DNA of 20,685 nt from assembly GCA_964612525.1 (NCBI GenBank), contig CAZTCQ010000048.1, positions 1 to 20,685 of the forward strand. The letters run 5' to 3'. The position numbers and the translations under genes are program-made. Source of the DNA: JAGNRR01 sp964612525 (GTDB taxonomy: Bacteria; Bacteroidota; Bacteroidia; Chitinophagales; Chitinophagaceae). Within the stretch, counting starts at the first letter, position 1; every line of letters starts with the position of its first letter. The notes beneath the pieces were generated by a model. It was not told the DNA's origin and ran no database searches. It saw nothing but the letters and a program-made list of their open reading frames with translations. Shown here piece by piece: positions 1 through 6,581 of the stretch.

Positions 1-8
1 TGTCTACC

Positions 9-26
9 TCCCGATAGCTATCGGGA
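9..26. repeat. 18-bp perfect palindrome at the left edge
   Basis: The sequence TCCCGATAGCTATCGGGA is its own reverse complement across all 18 bases. From memory, the core CCCGATAGCTATCGGG recurs between genes in many Bacteroidota genomes, but only one copy is visible in this window. As RNA it could form a hairpin, although a perfect palindrome has no free loop until the central pairs open. Its role here is unknown. Confidence 0.7.
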
Positions 27-39
27 TTCTCCACACTTT

Positions 40-53
40 TCCGTTTTAACGGA
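40..53. repeat. 14-bp inverted repeat TCCGTT/AACGGA
   Basis: The arms TCCGTT (40-45) and AACGGA (48-53) are perfect reverse complements separated by two T bases. The repeat lies between the 18-bp palindrome at 9-26 and a minus-strand TAnnTTTG box at 57-64. It would therefore fall in the first bases of a leftward transcript. Confidence 0.5.
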
Positions 54-56
54 CGG

Positions 57-64
57 CAAAGGTA
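57..64 (-). promoter_or_regulatory. TACCTTTG -7 box for a gene left of the window
   Basis: Read on the minus strand this is TACCTTTG, a full match to the Bacteroidota -7 consensus TAnnTTTG. I see no clear -33 TTG at the usual spacing. A leftward transcript from here would leave the window after about 50 bases, so its gene is not visible. Its leader would carry both palindromes at the left edge. Confidence 0.4.
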
Positions 65-132
65 ATTTTTTTTATCAAAAAAAGTTGTTTTCACAATTCT
101 ATTTTTTGACGAGTTGAATCGGCGTTTTTGCC

Positions 133-140
133 TATTTTAG
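133..140 (+). promoter_or_regulatory. TATTTTAG -7-like box before the membrane protein gene
   Basis: The box matches TAnnTTTG at all but one fixed base and ends five bases before the ATG at 146. TTG triplets at 106-108 and 114-116 lie 24 and 16 bases upstream, near the usual -33 spacing. If it is used, the mRNA starts at or next to the ATG. Confidence 0.35.
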
Positions 141-145
141 TGTCC

Positions 146-637
146 ATGCGACAATTGCTTCCTTTGAACGTTGATGAGCTGGCTTTTATAAAACGCCGCT
201 ATCGTACTGAAAGCAAGCTTTATATGAAAACGATGAATGTTTTGCTCATTATTGGCTCCATTGCACCGCTCGCATTTTGTGTGTTGGTTATTTTTCTAAA
301 TCAGGAAGGAAAGCTAGAAATGAAAAATATTTATCATGTCTATTTTGTGGGACTAGCCTTCATGATTTTGTTTATCGCTTTTATAGCCTTCGTGTCTTAT
401 CGAGTAAAACTATTGGCTTATTTTAAGGATAAAAATCAGAAAATGAAAGTGATTGAGCTAACCAACATTAAGCAGAAAAAATACATGAAGTTGAATAATA
501 CCTACCATTTTTATCTAACTAGCCCAACAAAATATACCATCGAGGTAAGTCCGCAGGACTTCACTCGATGGCAGTTAGGTGATGAAATCAGTATTGAATA
601 TGCTCAGCACTCTTTAGAGTACTTTGGTTACTTTTAA
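146..637 (+). CDS. Small two-helix membrane protein of unknown function
   Basis: A 163-residue protein that I do not recognise. It has a basic N-terminal segment (residues 1-30), two hydrophobic helices at about 31-51 and 63-85, and a soluble C-terminal part of about 75 residues. That part looks beta-rich and ends in a G-D-E-I-S-I-E-Y stretch followed by a short aromatic tail. This resembles small bacterial membrane proteins whose soluble domain follows a two-helix hairpin, but I cannot assign a family. The ATG at 146 is preferred over an in-frame TTG at 128, because the TTG would lie upstream of the promoter-like box at 133-140. The gene converges with the kelch gene, leaving only 15 bases between the stop codons. 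Confidence 0.6.
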   Translation: MRQLLPLNVDELAFIKRRYRTESKLYMKTMNVLLIIGSIAPLAFCVLVIFLNQEGKLEMKNIYHVYFVGLAFMILFIAFIAFVSYRVKLLAYFKDKNQKMKVIELTNIKQKKYMKLNNTYHFYLTSPTKYTIEVSPQDFTRWQLGDEISIEYAQHSLEYFGYF

Positions 638-652
638 GCAAGCGCTTTTCAA

Positions 653-1876
653 CTACTGCTTGGTGAATTTTTGTTTAAGCTTGGTTCCGTTTGCTTGACT
701 TATCTGAAGGATATAATTTCCAGCACTTAATGATGTGACATCAATTTTTGCACTATTCTCACTAGTTTTATCAATACTTAGTTCGGTCGGTACGCCAAGA
801 ATACTAAAAACTGTGATCGCTCCGATTTTATCATCTATCGAAATAGTGAGTTCATTTATGGCCGGATTAGGAAAGATTTCAAAATTAGCTTTTTGAACAT
901 CTTCTACGCCTACGGCAAAAGGTGGTAGGTCATACTTCCATAAATCACTTATATCAATCATGCTATTTCCAAATCCTGATCCACTAGTAAAGTAGACAGT
1001 GTTCCCGATAACAAATGAACCAGGCGCCCAGCGGCTGGTACCAGGGTGGGGAGGCAATGAGGTCCAAGAGTTTGCGACTGGATCATATTCCCAGAATTCT
1101 CCCGAAGCCATATTGCGATGATCTTCTCCTTGACCACTTAGTAAATATCCCTTACCGCCATAAGAAAATTGGGTACCAGCTACTCTACCTTGAGCGGGTA
1201 AGTTGGCCATGGCTGTCCAAGTTTCTGATGTTGGGTTGTAGCGATACATATCTTTATAAATTCGATTTCCTTGATGACCAAACCCAACATAGGCCTCACC
1301 ATTTATCTCGAAGAAATAAGGGTGATGTCTCGCGAAAGAAGGTAGGTCTGCCTTTTTTGTCCAAACATCTGAATTGATATCATATTCCCACCAATCTTTT
1401 AAATCGCCAATAAAACTGCCTCCACAGCCGACAAATATTTTACCTGGAGTAGCCACCATTGCTGGGTGCCAACGAGCTTGACCCGGAAAGGTAGCGAGTG
1501 CCGTCCAAGAATTGCTAATAGGGTCAAATTCCCAAAGGTCACTAAAGACTGAGTCTCCTACGGATGCAGGCCTTTCTAGTAAACCAAAGCCAGCATAGGC
1601 CTTGCCATTGTTTTCGACGGCATATCCAAAACTTCTGGGGCCGCCGGGGAAATTAGCTAGTTGTGTCCAACTATCGTTGCTTGGGTCGTATTTATAAACA
1701 TCGCTATTGTAAAAATTGCCGGCACCAGTGGCCAAATAACCAAATCCATCTATTGAAAAGGCCATCACATGATTCCTAGCTTCGTAGTTTGCAGGCGGGT
1801 TTCCTAATTGAGTCCATGTTTGAGCTGAAAGCTGCACAGATAAGAGAGTTAGGAATGCTAGTAATAATTTTTTCAT
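653..1876 (-). CDS. Secreted kelch-repeat beta-propeller protein with T9SS sorting domain
   Basis: The 407-residue protein has a typical signal peptide (MKKLLLAFLT...SAQ, about residues 1-19). Six repeating units of the form D-x-W/Y-x-Y/F-D-P-x-x-x-x-W-x-x-x-x-x-x-P follow, at about residues 59, 113, 161, 209, 260 and 311. The spacing of 48-54 residues is that of kelch blades, so this is a six-bladed propeller. The C-terminal segment from about residue 332 begins with F-E-I-F-P-N-P-A and ends in a short basic tail (K-x-K-Q-K-F-T-K-Q), matching type A T9SS sorting domains. Such proteins cross the outer membrane through the T9SS and are released or anchored on the surface. No catalytic residues are evident; binding of a glycan or protein is a guess. 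The ATG at 1876 directly precedes the signal peptide. Confidence 0.9.
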   Translation of the reverse strand: MKKLLLAFLTLLSVQLSAQTWTQLGNPPANYEARNHVMAFSIDGFGYLATGAGNFYNSDVYKYDPSNDSWTQLANFPGGPRSFGYAVENNGKAYAGFGLLERPASVGDSVFSDLWEFDPISNSWTALATFPGQARWHPAMVATPGKIFVGCGGSFIGDLKDWWEYDINSDVWTKKADLPSFARHHPYFFEINGEAYVGFGHQGNRIYKDMYRYNPTSETWTAMANLPAQGRVAGTQFSYGGKGYLLSGQGEDHRNMASGEFWEYDPVANSWTSLPPHPGTSRWAPGSFVIGNTVYFTSGSGFGNSMIDISDLWKYDLPPFAVGVEDVQKANFEIFPNPAINELTISIDDKIGAITVFSILGVPTELSIDKTSENSAKIDVTSLSAGNYILQISQANGTKLKQKFTKQ

Positions 1877-1889
1877 AATATTTTAATTT

Positions 1890-1904
1890 TGTATCAAAGA
1901 TACA
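1890..1904. promoter_or_regulatory. 15-bp palindrome overlapping the kelch -7 box
   Basis: TGTATC (1890-1895) and GATACA (1899-1904) are perfect reverse complements around AAA. The palindrome covers the kelch -7 box at 1895-1902, so a protein bound here would compete with RNA polymerase. Short symmetric sequence can also arise by chance in AT-rich DNA. Confidence 0.35.
1895..1902 (-). promoter_or_regulatory. TATCTTTG -7 box of the kelch gene promoter
   Basis: On the minus strand this reads TATCTTTG, a full match to TAnnTTTG. It ends 18 bases upstream of the kelch ATG at 1876, which implies a leader of about a dozen bases. No good -33 TTG is seen, because the expected position falls inside the palindrome at 1909-1945. 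Confidence 0.6.
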
Positions 1905-1908
1905 GACG

Positions 1909-1945
1909 TAATTGTCATCGTAATGTTACATTTTTATGACAATTA
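1909..1945. promoter_or_regulatory. 37-bp nested palindrome between the kelch and symporter genes
   Basis: The outer arms TAATTGTCAT (1909-1918) and ATGACAATTA (1936-1945) are perfect 10-base reverse complements. Inside, AATGT (1922-1926) and ACATT (1928-1932) form a second pair around T1927. Both share one centre, with three unpaired bases on each side, so 30 of the 36 non-central positions pair. The element sits six bases upstream of the kelch -7 box and about 120 bases upstream of the symporter ATG. There is no adjacent T-run, so an operator is more likely than a terminator. Confidence 0.55.
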
Positions 1946-2052
1946 ATATTATCGGAGTGTTGAATTAAAATTTAACGTCCCGCATCTTATTAAGATATTG
2001 GTTAAAACTCTAGTTGATTCAAGCATTTTGATTCTGTTATATTTACTCTTTC

Positions 2053-2060
2053 TAAATTTA
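2053..2060 (+). promoter_or_regulatory. TAAATTTA -7-like box at the symporter start
   Basis: This matches TAnnTTTG except at the last base and ends four bases before the ATG at 2065. A TTG at 2028-2030 lies 22 bases upstream, within the usual -33 spacing. An alternative box, TATATTTA at 2038-2045, has a TTG at 2014-2016, 21 bases upstream. Either could drive the operon; the first would give a leaderless mRNA. Confidence 0.35.
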
Positions 2061-2064
2061 GATT

Positions 2065-3573
2065 ATGAGTACTTCCTTACTGCTTAGTTGTGTCATTGGA
2101 TATTTTATTCTTCTGATAGTCATTGGTTTCTTGACTTCTAGGAAAAGTGATAATAATTCGTTCTACATAGGTAACAGAAATTCTAATTGGGCACTCGTGG
2201 CATACGGCATGATTGGTGCTTCATTATCGGGAGTTACTTTTATCTCTGTGCCCGGTGCGGTGGGTACGGGAGCTTGGTCTTATCTACAAATGGTGTTAGG
2301 CTATGTATTGGGTTATTTAGTGATTGCCAAGGTGCTGTTGCCGCTCTATTATAAAATGAACTTAACCTCTATCTACACCTATCTGCAAAATCGTTTTGGT
2401 TATTGGAGTTATAAAACTGGATCGGTTTACTTCTTAATATCCAGGATAATCGGTGCTAGCTTCCGCCTGTTTCTAGTGGCTATGGTTTTAGATCGCTTTA
2501 TTCTGAGTCAATATGGAATTTCATTTGAAATGACTGTGGCTATTACCATTATACTCATTTGGATTTACTCGTTTAAGGGCGGTATTAAAACGATCGTTTA
2601 TACCGACACGCTGCAGACTACTTTTATGCTTGTTTCGGCAATTGCCGTGATTGGTTTCATTGCTTCTGATTTAGATTGGAGTGCTAGCCAAACGATAAAA
2701 GAAGTGCTTTCAAGTTCTTATGCGAAAACGTTTCATTGGGAATGGAGCGAGGGGAGTCATTTTGTGAAAATGTTTTTGAGCGGAATGCTTATAACCATAG
2801 TAATGACAGGTCTGGACCAGGATATGATGCAAAAAAACCTGAGTTGTAAAAATATTGGCGATGCACAGAAGAATATTTATTGGATGAGTAGTGCTTTGGT
2901 GGTCGTAAACATTCTGTTCCTAGGGTTAGGAGCCATGCTTTATTTATACGCTGAGCAAAAAGGAATTGGTGGATTAAATATGGATAGCACAGGCGCTTTG
3001 GTTGATGATTGTAACCTGCTTCTGGATGGAGACTGCTATAAAAAGGATCAGTTGTTTCCTTTTTTATCGGTAACCCATTTTCCTCCGTTCGTAGGCGTTT
3101 GTTTCATCTTAGGTTTAATGGCAGCGGCCTACTCTAGTGCGGATTCAGCCTTGACGGCTTTAACGACAAGCTTTTGTGTAGATATTCTGCCACAGGATGA
3201 ATCTACGATTCCAAAGAAAACTCGTTATGGAGTACACATTGGGTTTTCGCTAATCCTTTTAATAGTGATAATAATTTTTAAAAATTTAAACGATGATTCT
3301 GTTATTAATAATTTATTTAAGGCAGCCGGTTATACTTACGGCCCTTTATTAGGAATGTTCTTCTTTGGAATTATCACCAAGTTGAAACCCAAAGATTCTT
3401 TGATTCCTTTTATTTGTATTGCGGCTCCTATTTTAACCTATGTCATTGATTCGCTGCTTACGGCTCAAAACTTTAAACTTGGTTTTCTTATTTTATTATT
3501 GAATGGAGCTTTGACTTGGATTGGGCTTTACATAGCAACTTTACTGAATAAAAAAACGATGGCGACCTCATAA
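2065..3573 (+). CDS. Sodium:solute symporter (SSS family)
   Basis: The 502-residue polytopic inner-membrane protein matches the usual SSS/SLC5 length and has about 13 hydrophobic helices starting at residue 4. Family signatures are the early F-Y-I-G-N-R segment (33-38), Y-T-D-T-L-Q (179-184), D-Q-D-M-M-Q (251-256), and A-A-Y-S-S-A-D-S (354-361), whose Ser residues line the Na2 sodium site in known SSS structures. Transport of a solute with sodium is well supported; the substrate cannot be read from the sequence. A loop at about 300-340 carries two cysteines (316, 324) that could form a disulfide outside the membrane. It is the first gene of a plus-strand operon; the next ATG is 15 bases past its stop. 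Confidence 0.9.
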   Translation: MSTSLLLSCVIGYFILLIVIGFLTSRKSDNNSFYIGNRNSNWALVAYGMIGASLSGVTFISVPGAVGTGAWSYLQMVLGYVLGYLVIAKVLLPLYYKMNLTSIYTYLQNRFGYWSYKTGSVYFLISRIIGASFRLFLVAMVLDRFILSQYGISFEMTVAITIILIWIYSFKGGIKTIVYTDTLQTTFMLVSAIAVIGFIASDLDWSASQTIKEVLSSSYAKTFHWEWSEGSHFVKMFLSGMLITIVMTGLDQDMMQKNLSCKNIGDAQKNIYWMSSALVVVNILFLGLGAMLYLYAEQKGIGGLNMDSTGALVDDCNLLLDGDCYKKDQLFPFLSVTHFPPFVGVCFILGLMAAAYSSADSALTALTTSFCVDILPQDESTIPKKTRYGVHIGFSLILLIVIIIFKNLNDDSVINNLFKAAGYTYGPLLGMFFFGIITKLKPKDSLIPFICIAAPILTYVIDSLLTAQNFKLGFLILLLNGALTWIGLYIATLLNKKTMATS

Positions 3574-3588
3574 AAAAAAGAAATTAGA

Positions 3589-4230
3589 ATGATAAAAGAT
3601 CAGCTAGATAAAATTTATAATTACGCCGAGAAGCACTCCACTCCGGAGAACCAAAACTTGTACGAATTAAATCGGAAAACAAATTTAGAAGTAGCGATTC
3701 CGCAAATGATTAGTGGTCATTTACAAGGATCATTTCTCAAGTTTATGAGCCAGAGTATAGGGCCAAAATATATTTTAGAAATCGGAACCTACACTGCCTA
3801 TTCCGCAATTTGCATGGCCAGTGGCTTGCAGAAAGGAGGAAAATTAGTGACTATAGACAATAATAAATATCTTGAGGATATTCAAAAAGAGTTTATCGAA
3901 AAAGAAAATTTAACAGACCATATTGAACTTCATTTGGGAGATGCGCTAGACATTATCCCCAAGCTTGATTATACATTTGACCTAGTATTTATCGATGCAG
4001 ATAAAATCAACTACACAAATTATTATGATGCTATAATCGATATAATCCCCTCTGGCGCTACGATTATAGCCGATAACGTTTTATACGAATCAGAGGTCTT
4101 GGAGCTAGAGACGGCAAGTAAAAACGGTAGAGCCTTGGCGGCATTCAATCAAAAAATACAGGCAGATAGTCGCGTTGAAAACATGTTGTTACCTCTTCGT
4201 GATGGATTGATGCTTATCAGAAAATTGTAA
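3589..4230 (+). CDS. Class I SAM-dependent O-methyltransferase (methyltransferase family 3, YrrM/TrmR-like)
   Basis: The 213-residue length and motifs fit the caffeoyl-CoA O-methyltransferase-like family. The SAM-binding glycine motif L-E-I-G-T-Y-T-A-Y-S is at 63-72, with an acidic ribose-binding position at T-I-D (88-90). The metal-binding signature F-I-D-A-D-K lies at 134-139 and A-D-N at 161-163. A bacterial member of this family, Bacillus subtilis YrrM (TrmR), methylates 5-hydroxyuridine in tRNA, and that is my best guess here. Methylation of a small catechol-like molecule is the alternative. The protein is cytosolic with no signal peptide. It lies between the symporter and the glucosaminidase with gaps of 15 and 18 bases, so it is probably co-transcribed with them. 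Confidence 0.85.
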   Translation: MIKDQLDKIYNYAEKHSTPENQNLYELNRKTNLEVAIPQMISGHLQGSFLKFMSQSIGPKYILEIGTYTAYSAICMASGLQKGGKLVTIDNNKYLEDIQKEFIEKENLTDHIELHLGDALDIIPKLDYTFDLVFIDADKINYTNYYDAIIDIIPSGATIIADNVLYESEVLELETASKNGRALAAFNQKIQADSRVENMLLPLRDGLMLIRKL

Positions 4231-4248
4231 TAATTTTGTAAGAGAAGA

Positions 4249-6009
4249 ATGAAGTGTTCCCTTATGAAAAATCTTTTTATTTTATCGGTTGTATTGTTTT
4301 TTGGCGCGCCTCTTCAGGCGCAAGATTTTGATACTAAAAAAATGCGTTACATTGAACAATACAAATATTGGGCTATGGAAGAGCAGGTCCGAGCAGGAGT
4401 GCCGGCAGCAATCAGTTTAGCACAAGGAATTTTGGAAACAGGCTCGGGTACAAGTGAGTTGAGCACCAAAGCGAACAATCATTTTGGCATTAAATGTAAA
4501 AAAGACTGGACGGGAGAAACGTTTCTTCATGATGATGATCGACGTAGAGAGTGTTTTAGAAAGTATGCTACGGCCAAAGAGTCGTATCAGGATCATTCTA
4601 ATTTTTTAAAAGAGCGAGAACACTATGCTTTTTTATTCAAGCTGGAAATGACGGACTATACTTCTTGGAGTAATGGATTGAGGAAAGCGGGTTATGCCAC
4701 AAACCCTAAATATGCCAGCCGACTCATTCAACTTATTGAGAAATACAATCTTCAGCAGCACACCTATGAAGCGATTGAATTGGCCGAAGAGCAAGTCGCA
4801 GCTAAACCTTCGGTGGCGGAAGTTGTACCAATTTTAGATAAAGAGACCACCGAGTTAAAAGTAGAAGCGGCACCTGAAAAGGAAGAAGTTGTGGAAGTGG
4901 TTCAAGTGGCACCTAAAATACTTTCGGTACCTATGAAAAGTAAAAAGAAAGTAGTATTTGATAAACTTACCAGTAAAAATGGTCGCCCAGGCTTTTGGGC
5001 TCGAAAGGGAGATTACCTTTTGCCAGAAGCGGTACAGTACAACATTCGGTATGCCAAACTGCTTTCACTGAATGATTTAGAAGATGCTCCGTTGAGCGAG
5101 GATATGTTTATTTATTTAAAAAAGAAATCCAAGAAAGGCAGTCGCTCATTTTACAAAGTAAAAGAAGGGGAGTCCTTGCACAGTATTTCGCAAGAAACAG
5201 GCGTACAATTAAAATATTTGTACATCTACAACAACCTTTACGACAATGAAGAACCAGCGGTAGGTGAAAAAATTTACTTAAAAGCTCGAAGTGAGAGAAC
5301 GCCAAAGTTAAGAGGAATGACTGCCGATCAGGTGGAAAAGCGAATCGAACCCAATAGAGTACCTGTTGTAAAATCAAAATATCTTAAGTCTACTAAAATG
5401 GACCCCACGCCAAAGCAAATTGAAGAATTAAAACGAAAGAAAGCGGCAAAAGAAGAAATAAAATCCAAAAGGTTTCCAGTAGGGGAATCCGCTCGGGAGA
5501 AAGCTTTGAGTATGGAACCAACGGCTAAGCAACGAGAAGAAATGGCCGAAAAAAAACGTTTGGAAATGGAAATGAAAAAAAGAATTATTTCTAAAAATAG
5601 CAAAGATGTTCAAGTCCCAACAAACGTACCATCGGTTAGAACTTCTCAGGCTTCGGAGTTGAAAGTAACGGAAATCAGACCTGATAAGCAAGCTGAGGTA
5701 ACCAATGTAAAAGTGATAAAAGGAAATTCTCCCATAATTAATTTGCAAAAGGCAAAACGAGTGGAGGCGGTAATGAGTGATGGTAAGACTGAAGTTGAAA
5801 AATTATTTATTCGAAATCAAGAAGCGTTGAAAGTGCAGAAGGTACAAAGTGCTCCCGCTACAAATGCTAAAGATTTAGTAATCGAGAAGGCCCGCAAAAC
5901 TCAGGCAAAAAAGAAAGTAAAGAAGCGAACGTACAACCAAAAAGGAGTTTCAGAAGACGTTAAGGACTTGAAGAAAAAATTTGATAATTTAATTTACGAA
6001 GAGGATTAA
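4249..6009 (+). CDS. Secreted glucosaminidase-LysM peptidoglycan hydrolase
   Basis: This 586-residue protein probably cleaves N-acetylglucosaminyl bonds in peptidoglycan. A signal peptide ends at about residue 25 (A-P-L-Q-A-Q). The glucosaminidase (Flg_hydrolase-like) domain spans about 35-170, with the likely catalytic Glu63 in L-A-Q-G-I-L-E-T-G-S-G and the conserved N-N-x-F-G-I-K segment at 76-82. A weak LysM-like region (about 245-292) and a clear LysM (302-346, Y-K-V-K-E-G-E-S-L) follow for glycan binding. The last 240 residues are rich in Lys and Glu, probably extended or coiled coil, and contain the repeated units M-D-P-T-P-K-Q (384-390) and M-E-P-T-A-K-Q (422-428). An alternative ATG at 4264 gives a shorter, more typical signal peptide; the first ATG has GAGAAG just upstream. 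hpt starts two bases after the stop. Confidence 0.88.
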   Translation: MKCSLMKNLFILSVVLFFGAPLQAQDFDTKKMRYIEQYKYWAMEEQVRAGVPAAISLAQGILETGSGTSELSTKANNHFGIKCKKDWTGETFLHDDDRRRECFRKYATAKESYQDHSNFLKEREHYAFLFKLEMTDYTSWSNGLRKAGYATNPKYASRLIQLIEKYNLQQHTYEAIELAEEQVAAKPSVAEVVPILDKETTELKVEAAPEKEEVVEVVQVAPKILSVPMKSKKKVVFDKLTSKNGRPGFWARKGDYLLPEAVQYNIRYAKLLSLNDLEDAPLSEDMFIYLKKKSKKGSRSFYKVKEGESLHSISQETGVQLKYLYIYNNLYDNEEPAVGEKIYLKARSERTPKLRGMTADQVEKRIEPNRVPVVKSKYLKSTKMDPTPKQIEELKRKKAAKEEIKSKRFPVGESAREKALSMEPTAKQREEMAEKKRLEMEMKKRIISKNSKDVQVPTNVPSVRTSQASELKVTEIRPDKQAEVTNVKVIKGNSPIINLQKAKRVEAVMSDGKTEVEKLFIRNQEALKVQKVQSAPATNAKDLVIEKARKTQAKKKVKKRTYNQKGVSEDVKDLKKKFDNLIYEED

Positions 6010-6011
6010 CT

Positions 6012-6581
6012 ATGTTGCGACAATTTAAGGGCAAAGAGTTCAGGATGTTCATGCCGGCCGAAGAAATTCTAAAACGCGTGAAGGAAATTGGAGCTGAGCT
6101 TACTGAAGATTATCAAGATCGGACTCCGGTTTTTCTCGGGATCCTCAATGGATGTTTCATGTTTGCGGGAGACTTATTTAAGTACTTAGAAATTGATTGT
6201 ACCATTACGTTCGTCAAGCTTGCTTCCTATAAGGGTACGACTTCAACAGGTAATGTAGTGACTGCGATTGGGTTAGAAGAGTCGTTACATGATCAGGATA
6301 TTGTAATTATTGAAGATATCGTAGACACAGGAAATACAATGGCCGCCTTTTTAGAAACGTTAAAGGCCAAAGAGCCTAGAAGCATTCGGATCTGTACTTT
6401 GTTTAGTAAGCCAGAAGTTCATAAAAATAAGCTTCATCTTGACTACGTTGGTTTTGAGATACCCGATAAGTTTATTCTAGGCTACGGGCTAGATTATGAT
6501 GGTCTGGGCCGCAATTTACCTGATTTGTATAAAATTGTTAGCGCGGATGACGACGTCTATCGTTTTGAAAATACTGATTAG
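6012..6581 (+). CDS. hpt: Hypoxanthine phosphoribosyltransferase
   Basis: The enzyme joins hypoxanthine (and often guanine) to PRPP, giving IMP or GMP in purine salvage. At 189 residues it has the usual length. The PRPP-binding motif I-V-I-I-E-D-I-V-D-T-G-N-T-M lies at 97-110, the conserved L-N-G-C segment at 45-48, and the V-G-F-E-I-P-D-K-F base-binding region near 150-160. The start two bases after the glucosaminidase stop suggests translational coupling; internal ATGs at 6045 and 6051 are possible but would trim the conserved N-terminus. The stop codon overlaps that of lipA on the other strand. In many Flavobacteria I recall hpt near adk and obgE; here those two lie about 8 kb away. Confidence 0.95.
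   Translation: MLRQFKGKEFRMFMPAEEILKRVKEIGAELTEDYQDRTPVFLGILNGCFMFAGDLFKYLEIDCTITFVKLASYKGTTSTGNVVTAIGLEESLHDQDIVIIEDIVDTGNTMAAFLETLKAKEPRSIRICTLFSKPEVHKNKLHLDYVGFEIPDKFILGYGLDYDGLGRNLPDLYKIVSADDDVYRFENTD

Noticed and set aside
1015..1377. Plus-strand open frame of 120 codons
   Set aside because: It lies wholly inside the kelch gene on the other strand, has no promoter or recognisable protein features, and mirrors the repeated kelch codons.
5108..5748. Three overlapping minus-strand open frames inside the glucosaminidase gene
   Set aside because: Their Phe/Leu/Ser-rich proteins are what the reverse of Lys/Glu-rich codons gives; the plus-strand domain evidence is strong.
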